From assembly GCA_910585255.1 (NCBI GenBank), contig CAJUEI010000182.1, positions 1-7,563 on the forward strand: a DNA stretch of 7,563 nt, written 5' to 3'. Below, piece by piece: positions 1 to 6,273 of the stretch (position 1 is its first letter; each line of letters opens with the position of its first letter). The DNA comes from an uncultured Lachnospiraceae bacterium. GTDB taxonomy: Bacteria; Bacillota; Clostridia; Lachnospirales; Lachnospiraceae. The translations under genes and the position numbers were made by a program. Under the pieces are notes generated by a model. It had not been told where the DNA came from, searched no databases, and saw only the letters and a program-made list of their open reading frames with translations.

Positions 1-8
1 CTGATGAC

Positions 9-54
9 AAAAAAAGGCACGTGTTTAGCCTCCTGCAGAGGCGAATTGCGTGCC
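9..54 (-). terminator. Intrinsic terminator at end of left RNA element
   Basis: On the minus strand a 6-bp GC-rich stem (49-54 with 16-21) encloses a symmetric 6x6 internal loop and an inner 5-bp stem (38-42 with 28-32, loop 33-37). A run of seven T's follows at 15 down to 9. It would end transcripts coming from the cation transporter gene and from the RNA element. The large internal loop is unusual for a plain terminator, so the hairpin may also be part of the RNA's functional fold. Confidence 0.7.
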
Positions 55-157
55 GATCCGTCCGGTTGGATATACCAAAATCAGAAGCCTTAGAACTTCT
101 CTTTCTGGCGAGCGGAACTGCAAGCCAAAAAACTACCTCTCTCTGGCGTCCTCCCCT
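9..157 (-). ncRNA. Structured RNA element, left copy, family unassigned
   Basis: Read on the minus strand, this stretch starts directly after the stop codon of the cation transporter gene and folds into a row of hairpins. Hairpin 1 pairs 139-147 with 124-132 (9 pairs, several G-U). Hairpin 2 pairs 103-108 with 75-80, then a 2x2 internal loop, then 96-100 with 83-87. Hairpin 3 pairs 68-71 with 56-59. The last hairpin pairs 49-54 with 16-21 and 38-42 with 28-32 across a 6x6 internal loop, followed by seven T's. Two blocks (142-154 and 101-118) recur nearly unchanged in the element at the right end of the window, while the bases between them differ. This points to a conserved RNA rather than a protein. 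It could be a stand-alone small RNA or a leader controlling a gene beyond the left edge. It lacks the T-box ACCGCG core and the SAM-I and TPP signature sequences. The structure was drawn by eye, not computed. Confidence 0.55.
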
Positions 158-1330
158 CTAATCTAAAGAAAACTCCTTATCCACATGAATAACCGCATAA
201 TACCTCTCATCAATTCTCCTAACCGCATCCTTCAACCACTCTTCCACCTCATCATCACTAAGATAAAAATGATACGGCACCACAACATCAAACATTACAT
301 TTGTATACCCTGGTCTCTTTACCAACCGAAAATCATGCATACTAATCCCTTCTTCCAATTCCTTTATCAGCCCCAACACCTGCTCCTTTAATGCCATCGT
401 CTCTGGATCATCTGTATAAATCGGGTCCATATGTATCACCGCATGACACCCCAACTTCTCTCGAAGCATATTCTCTACCTGATCAATCGCATCATGAATT
501 ACACAGATATTCCCATTAGCCGACACCTCTGCATGAAAAGACACCATCACCCTCCCAGGTCCATAATCGTGCACTACCATATCGTGAATTCCCTTAATCT
601 CTTTATACTGACTGACAAGACTTCTAATCTCTTCTATAAATTCTGGATTCGGAGCCTGCCCTAAAAGCGGATTAATTGTATCCTTTGCTGCATTAATCCC
701 AGCAATAAAAATAAAGATCCCCACCAATACCCCGCAGTATCCATCTATATAAATCCCGGTAAATCTAGCAATTAAAGTAGAAATCAATACCACGGTTGTA
801 GCAACCGTATCACTTAAACTATCCGCTGCCGTAGCCTGCATCGCCGCACTTGAAATCCTTTTCCCAATCACACGGTTATAATAACTCATATACAATTTCA
901 CAAAAATAGACGCTACCAATATTCCCACTACCAGCCAGCTGCTCTCTATCTGCTCCGGGTGAAAAATTTTAGAAACCGATGTTTTCAGCAGTTCCACCGC
1001 CATTAATAAAATCATCATTGCTACAAATAACCCGGATAAATACTCTATCCTGCCATGTCCAAACGGATGTTCCGAATCAGGCTTGCTCCCGGACAGCCGA
1101 AATCCAATCAGTGTCACAAAAGACGATCCTGCATCTGATAAATTATTAAATGCATCTGCAGTAATCGCAATCGAATGACTCACCATCCCCGCTATAAATT
1201 TTCCTATAAATAACAAAACATTCAGTCCGATTCCAAGCAGTCCGCAAAGAACTCCATATGCCTGCCGAACCTCTGGTTTTGTAACTTCTTCTGCATTTGG
1301 AACAGCTATTTTAATTAAAAACCGAAGCAT
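158..1330 (-). CDS. Cation diffusion facilitator (CDF) transporter, Mn-type site
   Basis: This is a proton-coupled divalent-metal exporter of the inner membrane. About six membrane segments are visible within residues 27-215, and the family motif HPFGHGR lies at 88-94. Aligned by eye to E. coli YiiP, the transport site reads N62-x-x-x-D66 in segment 2 and D170-x-x-x-D174 in segment 5. An N-D-D-D set is known from manganese exporters such as pneumococcal MntE, whereas zinc CDFs usually have His at the third place, so Mn(II) export is inferred. After the membrane part come two similar cytosolic domains, about 228-304 and 314-386. They share the pattern G-I-x-x-H-D and end in A-V-I-H-M-D and A-V-I-H-V-D, which explains the 390-residue length against about 300 for short CDFs. 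A GGAGG site lies 7 bases before the ATG. The gene has its own promoter and follows a terminator, so it is likely monocistronic apart from the RNA element behind it. Family is certain; metal is a prediction. Confidence 0.93.
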   Translation of the reverse strand: MLRFLIKIAVPNAEEVTKPEVRQAYGVLCGLLGIGLNVLLFIGKFIAGMVSHSIAITADAFNNLSDAGSSFVTLIGFRLSGSKPDSEHPFGHGRIEYLSGLFVAMMILLMAVELLKTSVSKIFHPEQIESSWLVVGILVASIFVKLYMSYYNRVIGKRISSAAMQATAADSLSDTVATTVVLISTLIARFTGIYIDGYCGVLVGIFIFIAGINAAKDTINPLLGQAPNPEFIEEIRSLVSQYKEIKGIHDMVVHDYGPGRVMVSFHAEVSANGNICVIHDAIDQVENMLREKLGCHAVIHMDPIYTDDPETMALKEQVLGLIKELEEGISMHDFRLVKRPGYTNVMFDVVVPYHFYLSDDEVEEWLKDAVRRIDERYYAVIHVDKEFSLD

Positions 1331-1365
1331 CTTCCTTCCTCCCTTTCTTTTTCTAATATTTTCCC

Positions 1366-1394
1366 ATTTTACTCTATTTTTCTAAATATAGCAA
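1366..1394 (-). promoter_or_regulatory. Sigma-A-type promoter for the CDF gene
   Basis: On the minus strand a TTGCTA -35 box (1389-1394) and a TAAAAT -10 box (1366-1371) are 17 bases apart, some 35 bases upstream of the CDF start codon. The region is AT-rich and lies downstream of the previous gene's terminator, so a promoter is expected here. The boxes match 4/6 and 5/6 of consensus. Confidence 0.55.
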
Positions 1395-1405
1395 TCTCTA
1401 TCTTG

Positions 1406-1436
1406 AGGAAATAGCGGAGCGGATTCCGAATTTCCT
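1406..1436. repeat. Inverted repeat just upstream of the CDF promoter
   Basis: AGGAAAT (1406-1412) and ATTTCCT (1430-1436) are perfect 7-bp arms around a 17-base spacer that is GC-rich compared with its surroundings. The pair lies 11-41 bases upstream of the -35 box of the CDF gene. It could be an operator for a metal-responsive regulator or a small hairpin. No known binding-site consensus was recognised, so the role is open. Confidence 0.35.
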
Positions 1437-1455
1437 TTGACTCAGAAAGAAAAGA

Positions 1456-1499
1456 TAAAAATACCCTTACTGATTTTTCTCTGTCAAAATCAGTAAGGG
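1456..1499 (-). terminator. Intrinsic terminator of the TepA-like gene
   Basis: A perfect 14-bp stem pairs 1464-1477 with 1486-1499 around an 8-base loop, starting 13 bases past the stop codon of the TepA-like gene. On the minus strand it is followed by a T-rich tract (TATTTTTATCTTTT). The plus side has no T-run, so it acts mainly in the minus direction and separates this gene from the CDF gene. Confidence 0.88.
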
Positions 1500-1512
1500 G
1501 GCTTCCCTCTCA

Positions 1513-2298
1513 CTATCCTATTAATTGATATAATTTATTTAATGCTTCTTTCATTCCGCCAACTTCTGATACCAGTCCCTCCCTTACCGCATCTTCTCCT
1601 ACTAAAATAGTGCCAAGATCTTTAGAAAGCATTTTGGTATTCATCATCATTGCTTCTAGCTGTTCCTTTTCGGTATTTGAATGACGAACGATAAAATCAA
1701 CGATTCGATCCTGAATAATTTGAAAATAATCATAGGTCTGTCTTGCCCCTATAATCGTTCCATTCATTCTCACCGGATGAATAATCATGGTTGCACTTGG
1801 AACAATAAAAGAATAATCCGTAGCTACCGTAAGCGGCACACCAATGGAATGACTGTCGCCTATTACCAAAGATACCGTAGGTTTACTTAGAGAGGCTACC
1901 ATCTCTGCCAAGGCAAGACCGGCTGATACATCTCCTCCCACCGTATTAATTAACAGCAGTACTCCTTCAATTTCTTCACTGTCTTCTATAGAAGCCAGTT
2001 TCGGAAGAATATGTTCATATTTGGTTGTTTTATTATGATTAGGAAGATTTTCATGTCCTTCGATTTCGCCAATAATGGTCAATAGATAAATCTTTTTCTT
2101 TTCCCCATTTCCATCTAAAATCACTTGTCCGGTTTCCCGTATCTGATTCTCTTCTATCTCCATCCGCTCGGATTTTGTCTTCTTTTTTTCTTCTCTTTCA
2201 GAAGAAGAAACGTTTTGCCCCTCTGCTCGATCTTTTAATTCTTTTTCCTCTGCCTCAAATGCTGTCTGATTAATTGTCTCACTTTCTATCCACTGCAT
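1513..2298 (-). CDS. ClpP-family serine protease, TepA-like
   Basis: The product (261 residues from the ATG at 2298) belongs to the ClpP/crotonase fold family and most resembles the TepA/YmfB branch. That branch sits apart from the main ClpP and is usually annotated as a translocation-enhancing or Clp-like protease. Counting from this ATG, the candidate catalytic triad is S151 (in H-S-I-G), H174 (in M-I-I-H-P) and D227 (in S-K-D-L-G-T), with the substrate-groove motif GGDVSAG at 121-127. The first 65 or so residues are highly charged, low in complexity and not part of the fold. The frame stays open to a TTG at 2338-2340, adding 14 residues, but that TTG lies in the T-run of the preceding terminator and has no ribosome binding site. 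The ATG has AGTGAGG 11 bases upstream, so I prefer it. The gene is flanked by terminators on both sides and looks monocistronic. No ftsK neighbour is visible in the window. The native substrate is unknown. Confidence 0.87.
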   Translation of the reverse strand: MQWIESETINQTAFEAEEKELKDRAEGQNVSSSEREEKKKTKSERMEIEENQIRETGQVILDGNGEKKKIYLLTIIGEIEGHENLPNHNKTTKYEHILPKLASIEDSEEIEGVLLLINTVGGDVSAGLALAEMVASLSKPTVSLVIGDSHSIGVPLTVATDYSFIVPSATMIIHPVRMNGTIIGARQTYDYFQIIQDRIVDFIVRHSNTEKEQLEAMMMNTKMLSKDLGTILVGEDAVREGLVSEVGGMKEALNKLYQLIG

Positions 2299-2309
2299 CT
2301 TGCTGTTAT

Positions 2310-2316
2310 CCTCACT
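2310..2316 (-). promoter_or_regulatory. Ribosome binding site deciding the TepA-like start
   Basis: AGTGAGG on the minus strand lies 11 bases before the ATG at 2296-2298. It is slightly far but is the only Shine-Dalgarno-like sequence near the 5' end of this gene. The in-frame TTG at 2338-2340 is preceded only by the T-run of the metY terminator. Confidence 0.45.
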
Positions 2317-2338
2317 TTCTACTGTCTCTTTTATTGAC

Positions 2339-2378
2339 AAAAAAGAAGCATACTAAACTTTATATCTAGTATGCTTCT
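2339..2378 (-). terminator. Intrinsic terminator after metY
   Basis: A perfect 12-bp stem pairs 2344-2355 with 2367-2378 around an 11-base loop. On the minus strand it runs into six T's (2344 down to 2339). It starts 11 bases after the metY stop codon and closes the five-gene unit. The T-run touches the extended reading frame of the next gene. Confidence 0.9.
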
Positions 2379-2387
2379 CTTTTTCTA
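2359..2387 (-). promoter_or_regulatory. Candidate promoter inside the metY terminator
   Basis: On the minus strand a TAGAAA -35-like box (2382-2387) and a TATAAA -10 box (2359-2364) are separated by 17 bases. The -10 lies in the terminator loop, so a transcript would begin in the second arm and could not form the hairpin. This would let the TepA-like gene be expressed although it directly follows a strong terminator. Only the -10 is convincing. Confidence 0.3.
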
Positions 2388-2389
2388 TT

Positions 2390-3700
2390 TTATTCGAACT
2401 TTTCTTTTTCAAAAGCAAGTGCTGCTTCTAAAGCCTGTTCTATATCTGCAATAATATCTTCTACATTTTCAATTCCTACACTAAATCGAATCAAATCCGG
2501 CTGTACTCCGGCTTCTAACAGCTGCTCCTCCGTCATCTGCCGATGGGTATGACTTGCCGGGTGCAATACCGATGTACGGGCATCAGCTACATGTGTTACG
2601 ATGGCTGCCAGTTTTAAATGATCCATAAACCGAATTGAACGTTCTCTTCCCCCTTTTAATCCAAAGGATATGACTCCGCAGGTCCCGTTCGGCATATATT
2701 TCTTTGCAATTTCATAGTATTGGCTGCTTTTTAGTCCAGGATAATGAATCCAAGCCACCTCTGGATTTTGTTCCAAATATTCCGCTACTTTCTGTGCATT
2801 TTCACAGTGTCTCTGCATCCGCAAATGCAGTGTCTCTAATCCGATATTTAAAAGAAAGGAATTCATAGGGGCTTGTATGACCCCTAAATCACGCATTAAC
2901 TGTGCCGTTGCCTTCTGAATATAAGCCATCTTTCCAAACTTCTCGGCATAGACAATTCCATGATAGGACTCGTCCGGCTCCGTTAGTCCAGGAAACGTTT
3001 CCCGATGTGCCATCCAGTCAAAATTTCCGCTGTCTACAATACATCCGCCTACAGTGGAAGCATGTCCGTCCATATATTTTGTTGTAGAATGGACTACAAT
3101 ATCCGCACCAAATGCAATCGGTCTGCAGTGGATCGGGGTTGCAAACGTATTGTCTACAATCAAAGGAACTCCATGATCATGTGCTAATTTTGCCATTTTT
3201 TCAATATCCAATACCTGCACGGAAGGATTGGAAATCGTCTCTGAAAAGACCAGCTTCGTATTCGGCTGAAATGCCTTGGCAATCTCTTCCTCCGGGGCAT
3301 CCTGATCCACAAAGGTTACCTCTATGCCAAACTTTTTCAATGTCGTGCCCAACAGGTTAAAAGTACCTCCATAGATAGCAGAAGTACTGACAATATGTCC
3401 GCCTGCTTCACAAATATTGATTACCGCCAACAAATTTGCCGCCTGCCCGGAAGAGGTCAGCATAGCCGCAATTCCTCCCTCTAACTCGGCAATCTTAGCT
3501 GCAACCGCATCATTGGTAGGATTTTGAAGCCTTGTATAAAAATATCCGGTATCCTCTAAATCAAACAATCTGCCCATCTGATCACTGGTCTCATACTTAA
3601 AAGTCGTGCTCTGATAAATGGGCAGTACACGAGGTTCTCCTTTCTTTGGCTCCCATCCCGCCTGTACACAAATCGTCTCTAATTTTCTGTTCTCGCTCAT
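2390..3700 (-). CDS. metY: O-acetylhomoserine sulfhydrylase (MetY)
   Basis: This is a cytosolic PLP enzyme of the Cys/Met-metabolism family. It joins O-acetylhomoserine and sulfide to give homocysteine and acetate, the direct sulfhydrylation route to methionine. The 436-residue length fits MetY (about 425-435) rather than cystathionine gamma-synthase or gamma-lyase (about 380-400). Visible landmarks are the phosphate-binding Y-T-R at 55-57 followed by LQNPT, the SSGQAA segment at 83-88, D183 in VDNTFATP (contacts the pyridine nitrogen), K208 in STTKYMDGH (the Schiff-base lysine) and R405 in LIRFSVGIE (substrate carboxylate). Nothing is missing or truncated. An AAGGAGG site 5 bases before the ATG overlaps the stop codon of the upstream M16 gene (10-base gap), so the two are co-transcribed and probably translationally coupled. 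No S-box or T-box leader precedes it, so methionine control would have to act at the operon promoter. Side activity on O-acetylserine is possible. Confidence 0.95.
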   Translation of the reverse strand: MSENRKLETICVQAGWEPKKGEPRVLPIYQSTTFKYETSDQMGRLFDLEDTGYFYTRLQNPTNDAVAAKIAELEGGIAAMLTSSGQAANLLAVINICEAGGHIVSTSAIYGGTFNLLGTTLKKFGIEVTFVDQDAPEEEIAKAFQPNTKLVFSETISNPSVQVLDIEKMAKLAHDHGVPLIVDNTFATPIHCRPIAFGADIVVHSTTKYMDGHASTVGGCIVDSGNFDWMAHRETFPGLTEPDESYHGIVYAEKFGKMAYIQKATAQLMRDLGVIQAPMNSFLLNIGLETLHLRMQRHCENAQKVAEYLEQNPEVAWIHYPGLKSSQYYEIAKKYMPNGTCGVISFGLKGGRERSIRFMDHLKLAAIVTHVADARTSVLHPASHTHRQMTEEQLLEAGVQPDLIRFSVGIENVEDIIADIEQALEAALAFEKEKFE

Positions 3701-3710
3701 AACGTCCTCC

Positions 3711-5072
3711 TTATAGATTCAATAGACTCTGAATCCAGTCTATCTTTTTTATTTTACTACAATGATCCTCTGCTATCCAGTCCAAATTTCCAACCAATCC
3801 GGCACCTACCTTCTCCAAATGAAAATACTGCTCCATTGCTGCTATTACATCTTCTGCTTTTACCTGATTGACCAAAGCAAGTGTATCCGAAAGCGAAACC
3901 ACTCTTCCAAACAGCCGAAGCTCCTTTGCATTGCCGTTCATATGTCCTTTTGTACTTTCATACTGTATCATTAAATCTGTTTTAATCTGCTCCTTTGCCC
4001 GAATTAATTCTGCAGCCGTAGGTCCCTCTTTTGCAAATATCCGAATCTGCTCTCCCATAGCGGCAATACAGTTTTCTACCTGAGAAGGATTGACCCCTGC
4101 ATAGATATGAAATAATCCCGCTGCCTGATAGGTGCTTCCATAACTATAGATGGCATAAGCAATTCCCATCTCTTCCCGAATTTTCATAAACATCCGCGAA
4201 TTTACACTTCCTCCAAGAATAGAATTCAATACAGCAAAGGTATACCGTTCCTTTCCTGTACTGCAGATAGAGTCAAACGCCAAGTTGATATGTGTCTGTT
4301 CAATATCTTTTTCTTCTATATAGATGGCAGGAGTAAATTCAGGAATAAGTCCAGAAGTAGAACCCTGAATCGATCCAGGAGTAGATCCAAAAATAAATTC
4401 AGGAGTAACCACAGAAACAGTCATCGGACTTTTTTCAGAAGAAGAAACAAACCCTCCAAACGCCGTCTCCAACATAGCAAGCACTTTTTCCCTGTCAAAA
4501 TTTCCGGCAACAGAAAGAATCATTCGATCCGCCGTATAATAGTCTTTCATAAACTGCAGCACTTCTTCTCTGGTAAATGTCTCTACTGTCTGCCGTTCTC
4601 CAGAAATTAAAAAACCCAGCGGATGCGGATCCCAAACCTTTTTCTGCAGCATCTCATGTGCCACATCTTCGGGAGAATCTTTATACATATCGATCTCTTC
4701 CATTACAATACTTTTTTCTTTTTCAAATTCTTCCTCTAAAAACTGAGAATGGGACAGCATATCTCCTAATAAATCGATTGTCTTTGAAAGATTTTCCGGC
4801 AATACCCAAGCATAATAAGAAGTCACTTCTTTACTGGTATAAGCATCGACATTTCCCCCTACTTCTGCAATCTCATCTGCAATCTGAACAGCCGTCCTTT
4901 TCTCCGTCCCCTTAAAAACCATATGTTCAATCATATGAGCAATTCCATTATTACCGATATGTTCATTCTGTGAACCAACCGCTATCCAAACGCCAAATGC
5001 CACCGAATTTGAACTGGCAATCTGCTCAGATACTACTCTTATTCCATTTGTAAGCCGACATTCTGAAACCAT
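3711..5072 (-). CDS. M16 family zinc metallopeptidase
   Basis: This is a predicted cytosolic peptidase of the insulinase/processing-peptidase family, similar to Bacillus MlpA/YmxG-type proteins. The inverted zinc motif is intact: H46-M-I-E49-H50, with the third metal ligand E126 in V-M-E-E-I-D, exactly 76 residues after H50 as is usual for the family. The second domain has the conserved segment around 287-310 (GGSVNSRMF followed by the IREEMGIAYAIYS region), so both halves are present. At 453 residues it is longer than the usual 410-430. The excess is explained by an eight-residue tandem repeat in the linker between the domains, residues 223-250. There is no signal peptide. The start follows a weak AAAGGA site in the 29-base gap after the lipoprotein gene, and metY follows 10 bases after the stop. 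Relatives in Bacillus lie near tepA, and here too a tepA-like gene is nearby. The natural substrate is unknown. Confidence 0.93.
   Translation of the reverse strand: MVSECRLTNGIRVVSEQIASSNSVAFGVWIAVGSQNEHIGNNGIAHMIEHMVFKGTEKRTAVQIADEIAEVGGNVDAYTSKEVTSYYAWVLPENLSKTIDLLGDMLSHSQFLEEEFEKEKSIVMEEIDMYKDSPEDVAHEMLQKKVWDPHPLGFLISGERQTVETFTREEVLQFMKDYYTADRMILSVAGNFDREKVLAMLETAFGGFVSSSEKSPMTVSVVTPEFIFGSTPGSIQGSTSGLIPEFTPAIYIEEKDIEQTHINLAFDSICSTGKERYTFAVLNSILGGSVNSRMFMKIREEMGIAYAIYSYGSTYQAAGLFHIYAGVNPSQVENCIAAMGEQIRIFAKEGPTAAELIRAKEQIKTDLMIQYESTKGHMNGNAKELRLFGRVVSLSDTLALVNQVKAEDVIAAMEQYFHLEKVGAGLVGNLDWIAEDHCSKIKKIDWIQSLLNL
4323..4406 (-). repeat. 24-bp in-frame tandem repeat in the M16 gene
   Basis: About 3.5 degenerate copies of a 24-base unit encode the octets TPEFIFGS, TPGSIQGS, TSGLIPEF and the half unit TPAI (residues 223-250). 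Thr recurs every eight residues at 223, 231, 239 and 247, and Ile at 227, 235 and 243. The tract falls in the interdomain linker, where length changes are tolerated, and keeps the reading frame. It is probably a local slippage expansion. Confidence 0.75.
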
Positions 5073-5101
5073 CTGTTTTTTCCTTTCCTACTTCTATTTT
5101 T

Positions 5102-6217
5102 CTATTCTCCAACACATCTCTTACAAGGTTCATACCCTTCTTTCTTTAACTTACTTTTACTTTTTGTTGTATCCTCTCTATTCTCTTCTTTAATATCCTC
5201 CACTGCACTGCACCAAATATAGTGAAACTTTTTTGTCGTTTTATTAATCACAAACAGATATCCGCTTAATGTATCTGGATCTTCTTCCCATTCTACGGTA
5301 CTCCAGGCAATTTCCTTCCCATCTGACACAGCCAGAATACTTCCCTGCTGATCGGTTCGAAGAATCTCAATCGAATATTTCTTTAATAAGTCTACTGTCT
5401 CTTTATGCGGATGACCATATGTATTATCCTTTCCGCAGCTAATAACTGCATAAGAAGGGTTTACCGCTTTTAAAAATTCTTCACTGGTAGACGTATTGCT
5501 TCCATGGTGAGAAACCTTTAATACATCGGCAGACAAAACTTCATTTGAACAAAGCATTTCCGTCTCGGATTCAATCGTTGCATCTCCGCAAAGAATAAAA
5601 GAAGTATCCCCATAAGTCAGCCGAATTCCAATCGAATAACTATTCGTATCTCCATAGTTGTCTGCAACCGGACAGATAATCTGAAAACTGGCATCTCCAA
5701 GAGAATAATTCGCTCCCCACTTAGGAACTTCTATCTTATAATTTTTATTTTTGCAGACCTGCACAACATCTCTATACGTAGCAGTATCACTTGTTTTATC
5801 CGGCATAAGAATCGTATCCACATCCCACTTATATAAAATTACATCCATTCCTCCAATATGATCGGCATCCGGGTGCGTTCCGATTGCATAGTCTAAATGA
5901 GTCACTCCCTGCTTTTCCAAATAATTCTGTACTAAAGTTCCTTTATCATTATTTCCAAAATCCATCTGCATCGCATGTTCACCGCAGCGAATTAATATGG
6001 CATCTCCCTGTCCTACATCAATAAAATGAACTTCTAATTCTCCCTCTTGTTCGTTCTTCTCTTCCTCGGCAGCATAAAACAGATTTCCGGCTTGTGTTTC
6101 AAAAGGAATCGTCTCTGACTCCGCTGCACTGCAAGAACACAATATAACTGTACTAAAAAGAAGAAGCAGTATCGTTCGATAATAGTGCCGAATTTTCTCT
6201 AATTTATCCAAATTCAT
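5102..6217 (-). CDS. ComEC-type MBL-fold lipoprotein with C-terminal Cys/His domain
   Basis: The 371-residue product is predicted to be an exported, membrane-anchored metal-dependent hydrolase. A hydrophobic segment at 15-28 ends in the lipobox L-C-S-C with C29 as the lipidated residue. Residues 61-300 form a metallo-beta-lactamase domain of the ComEC/Rec2 kind: VHFIDVGQGDAILI at 63-76, D86, the metal motif H115-P-D117-A-D119-H120, D212 in C-G-D-A, SHHGSN at 236-241, and H269/H271 in GHPH. It has no ComEC membrane channel, so it is not a DNA-uptake pore. The C-terminus (about 318-369) carries F-H332-x3-C336 and P-C365-K-R-C368, resembling the Ada-type zinc-binding segment often attached to such proteins and to small nucleases. 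A nuclease or phosphodiesterase role outside the cell is inferred, not shown. The ribosome binding site is weak. The 56-base gap upstream holds a TATAAA (6248-6253) without a good -35. The gene sits in the dtd-to-metY unit. Confidence 0.88.
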   Translation of the reverse strand: MNLDKLEKIRHYYRTILLLLFSTVILCSCSAAESETIPFETQAGNLFYAAEEEKNEQEGELEVHFIDVGQGDAILIRCGEHAMQMDFGNNDKGTLVQNYLEKQGVTHLDYAIGTHPDADHIGGMDVILYKWDVDTILMPDKTSDTATYRDVVQVCKNKNYKIEVPKWGANYSLGDASFQIICPVADNYGDTNSYSIGIRLTYGDTSFILCGDATIESETEMLCSNEVLSADVLKVSHHGSNTSTSEEFLKAVNPSYAVISCGKDNTYGHPHKETVDLLKKYSIEILRTDQQGSILAVSDGKEIAWSTVEWEEDPDTLSGYLFVINKTTKKFHYIWCSAVEDIKEENREDTTKSKSKLKKEGYEPCKRCVGE

Positions 6218-6273
6218 TTGCTACACCATCTTTCCCGTTTTTTCGCTTTTATAGTTTCTCTAAAACCAAACAA

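Noticed and set aside
1..93. Open plus-strand frame from the window edge to a TAG, about 30 codons
   Set aside because: It runs opposite to the structured RNA and terminator, has no visible start, and the encoded sequence matches no family I recognise. The hairpins explain the stretch better.
9..157. T-box, SAM-I, TPP or lysine riboswitch
   Set aside because: None of the diagnostic core sequences of these classes is present in the element.
4290..4610. Arg/Ser-rich plus-strand frame opposite the M16 gene
   Set aside because: It is the antisense shadow of the tandem repeat and flanking M16 codons. It has no ribosome site and the composition is an artefact of the repeat.
6248..6253. TATAAA in the 56-base gap before the lipoprotein gene as an internal promoter
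   Set aside because: No acceptable -35 box lies 16-18 bases upstream; AT-rich gaps give such matches by chance.
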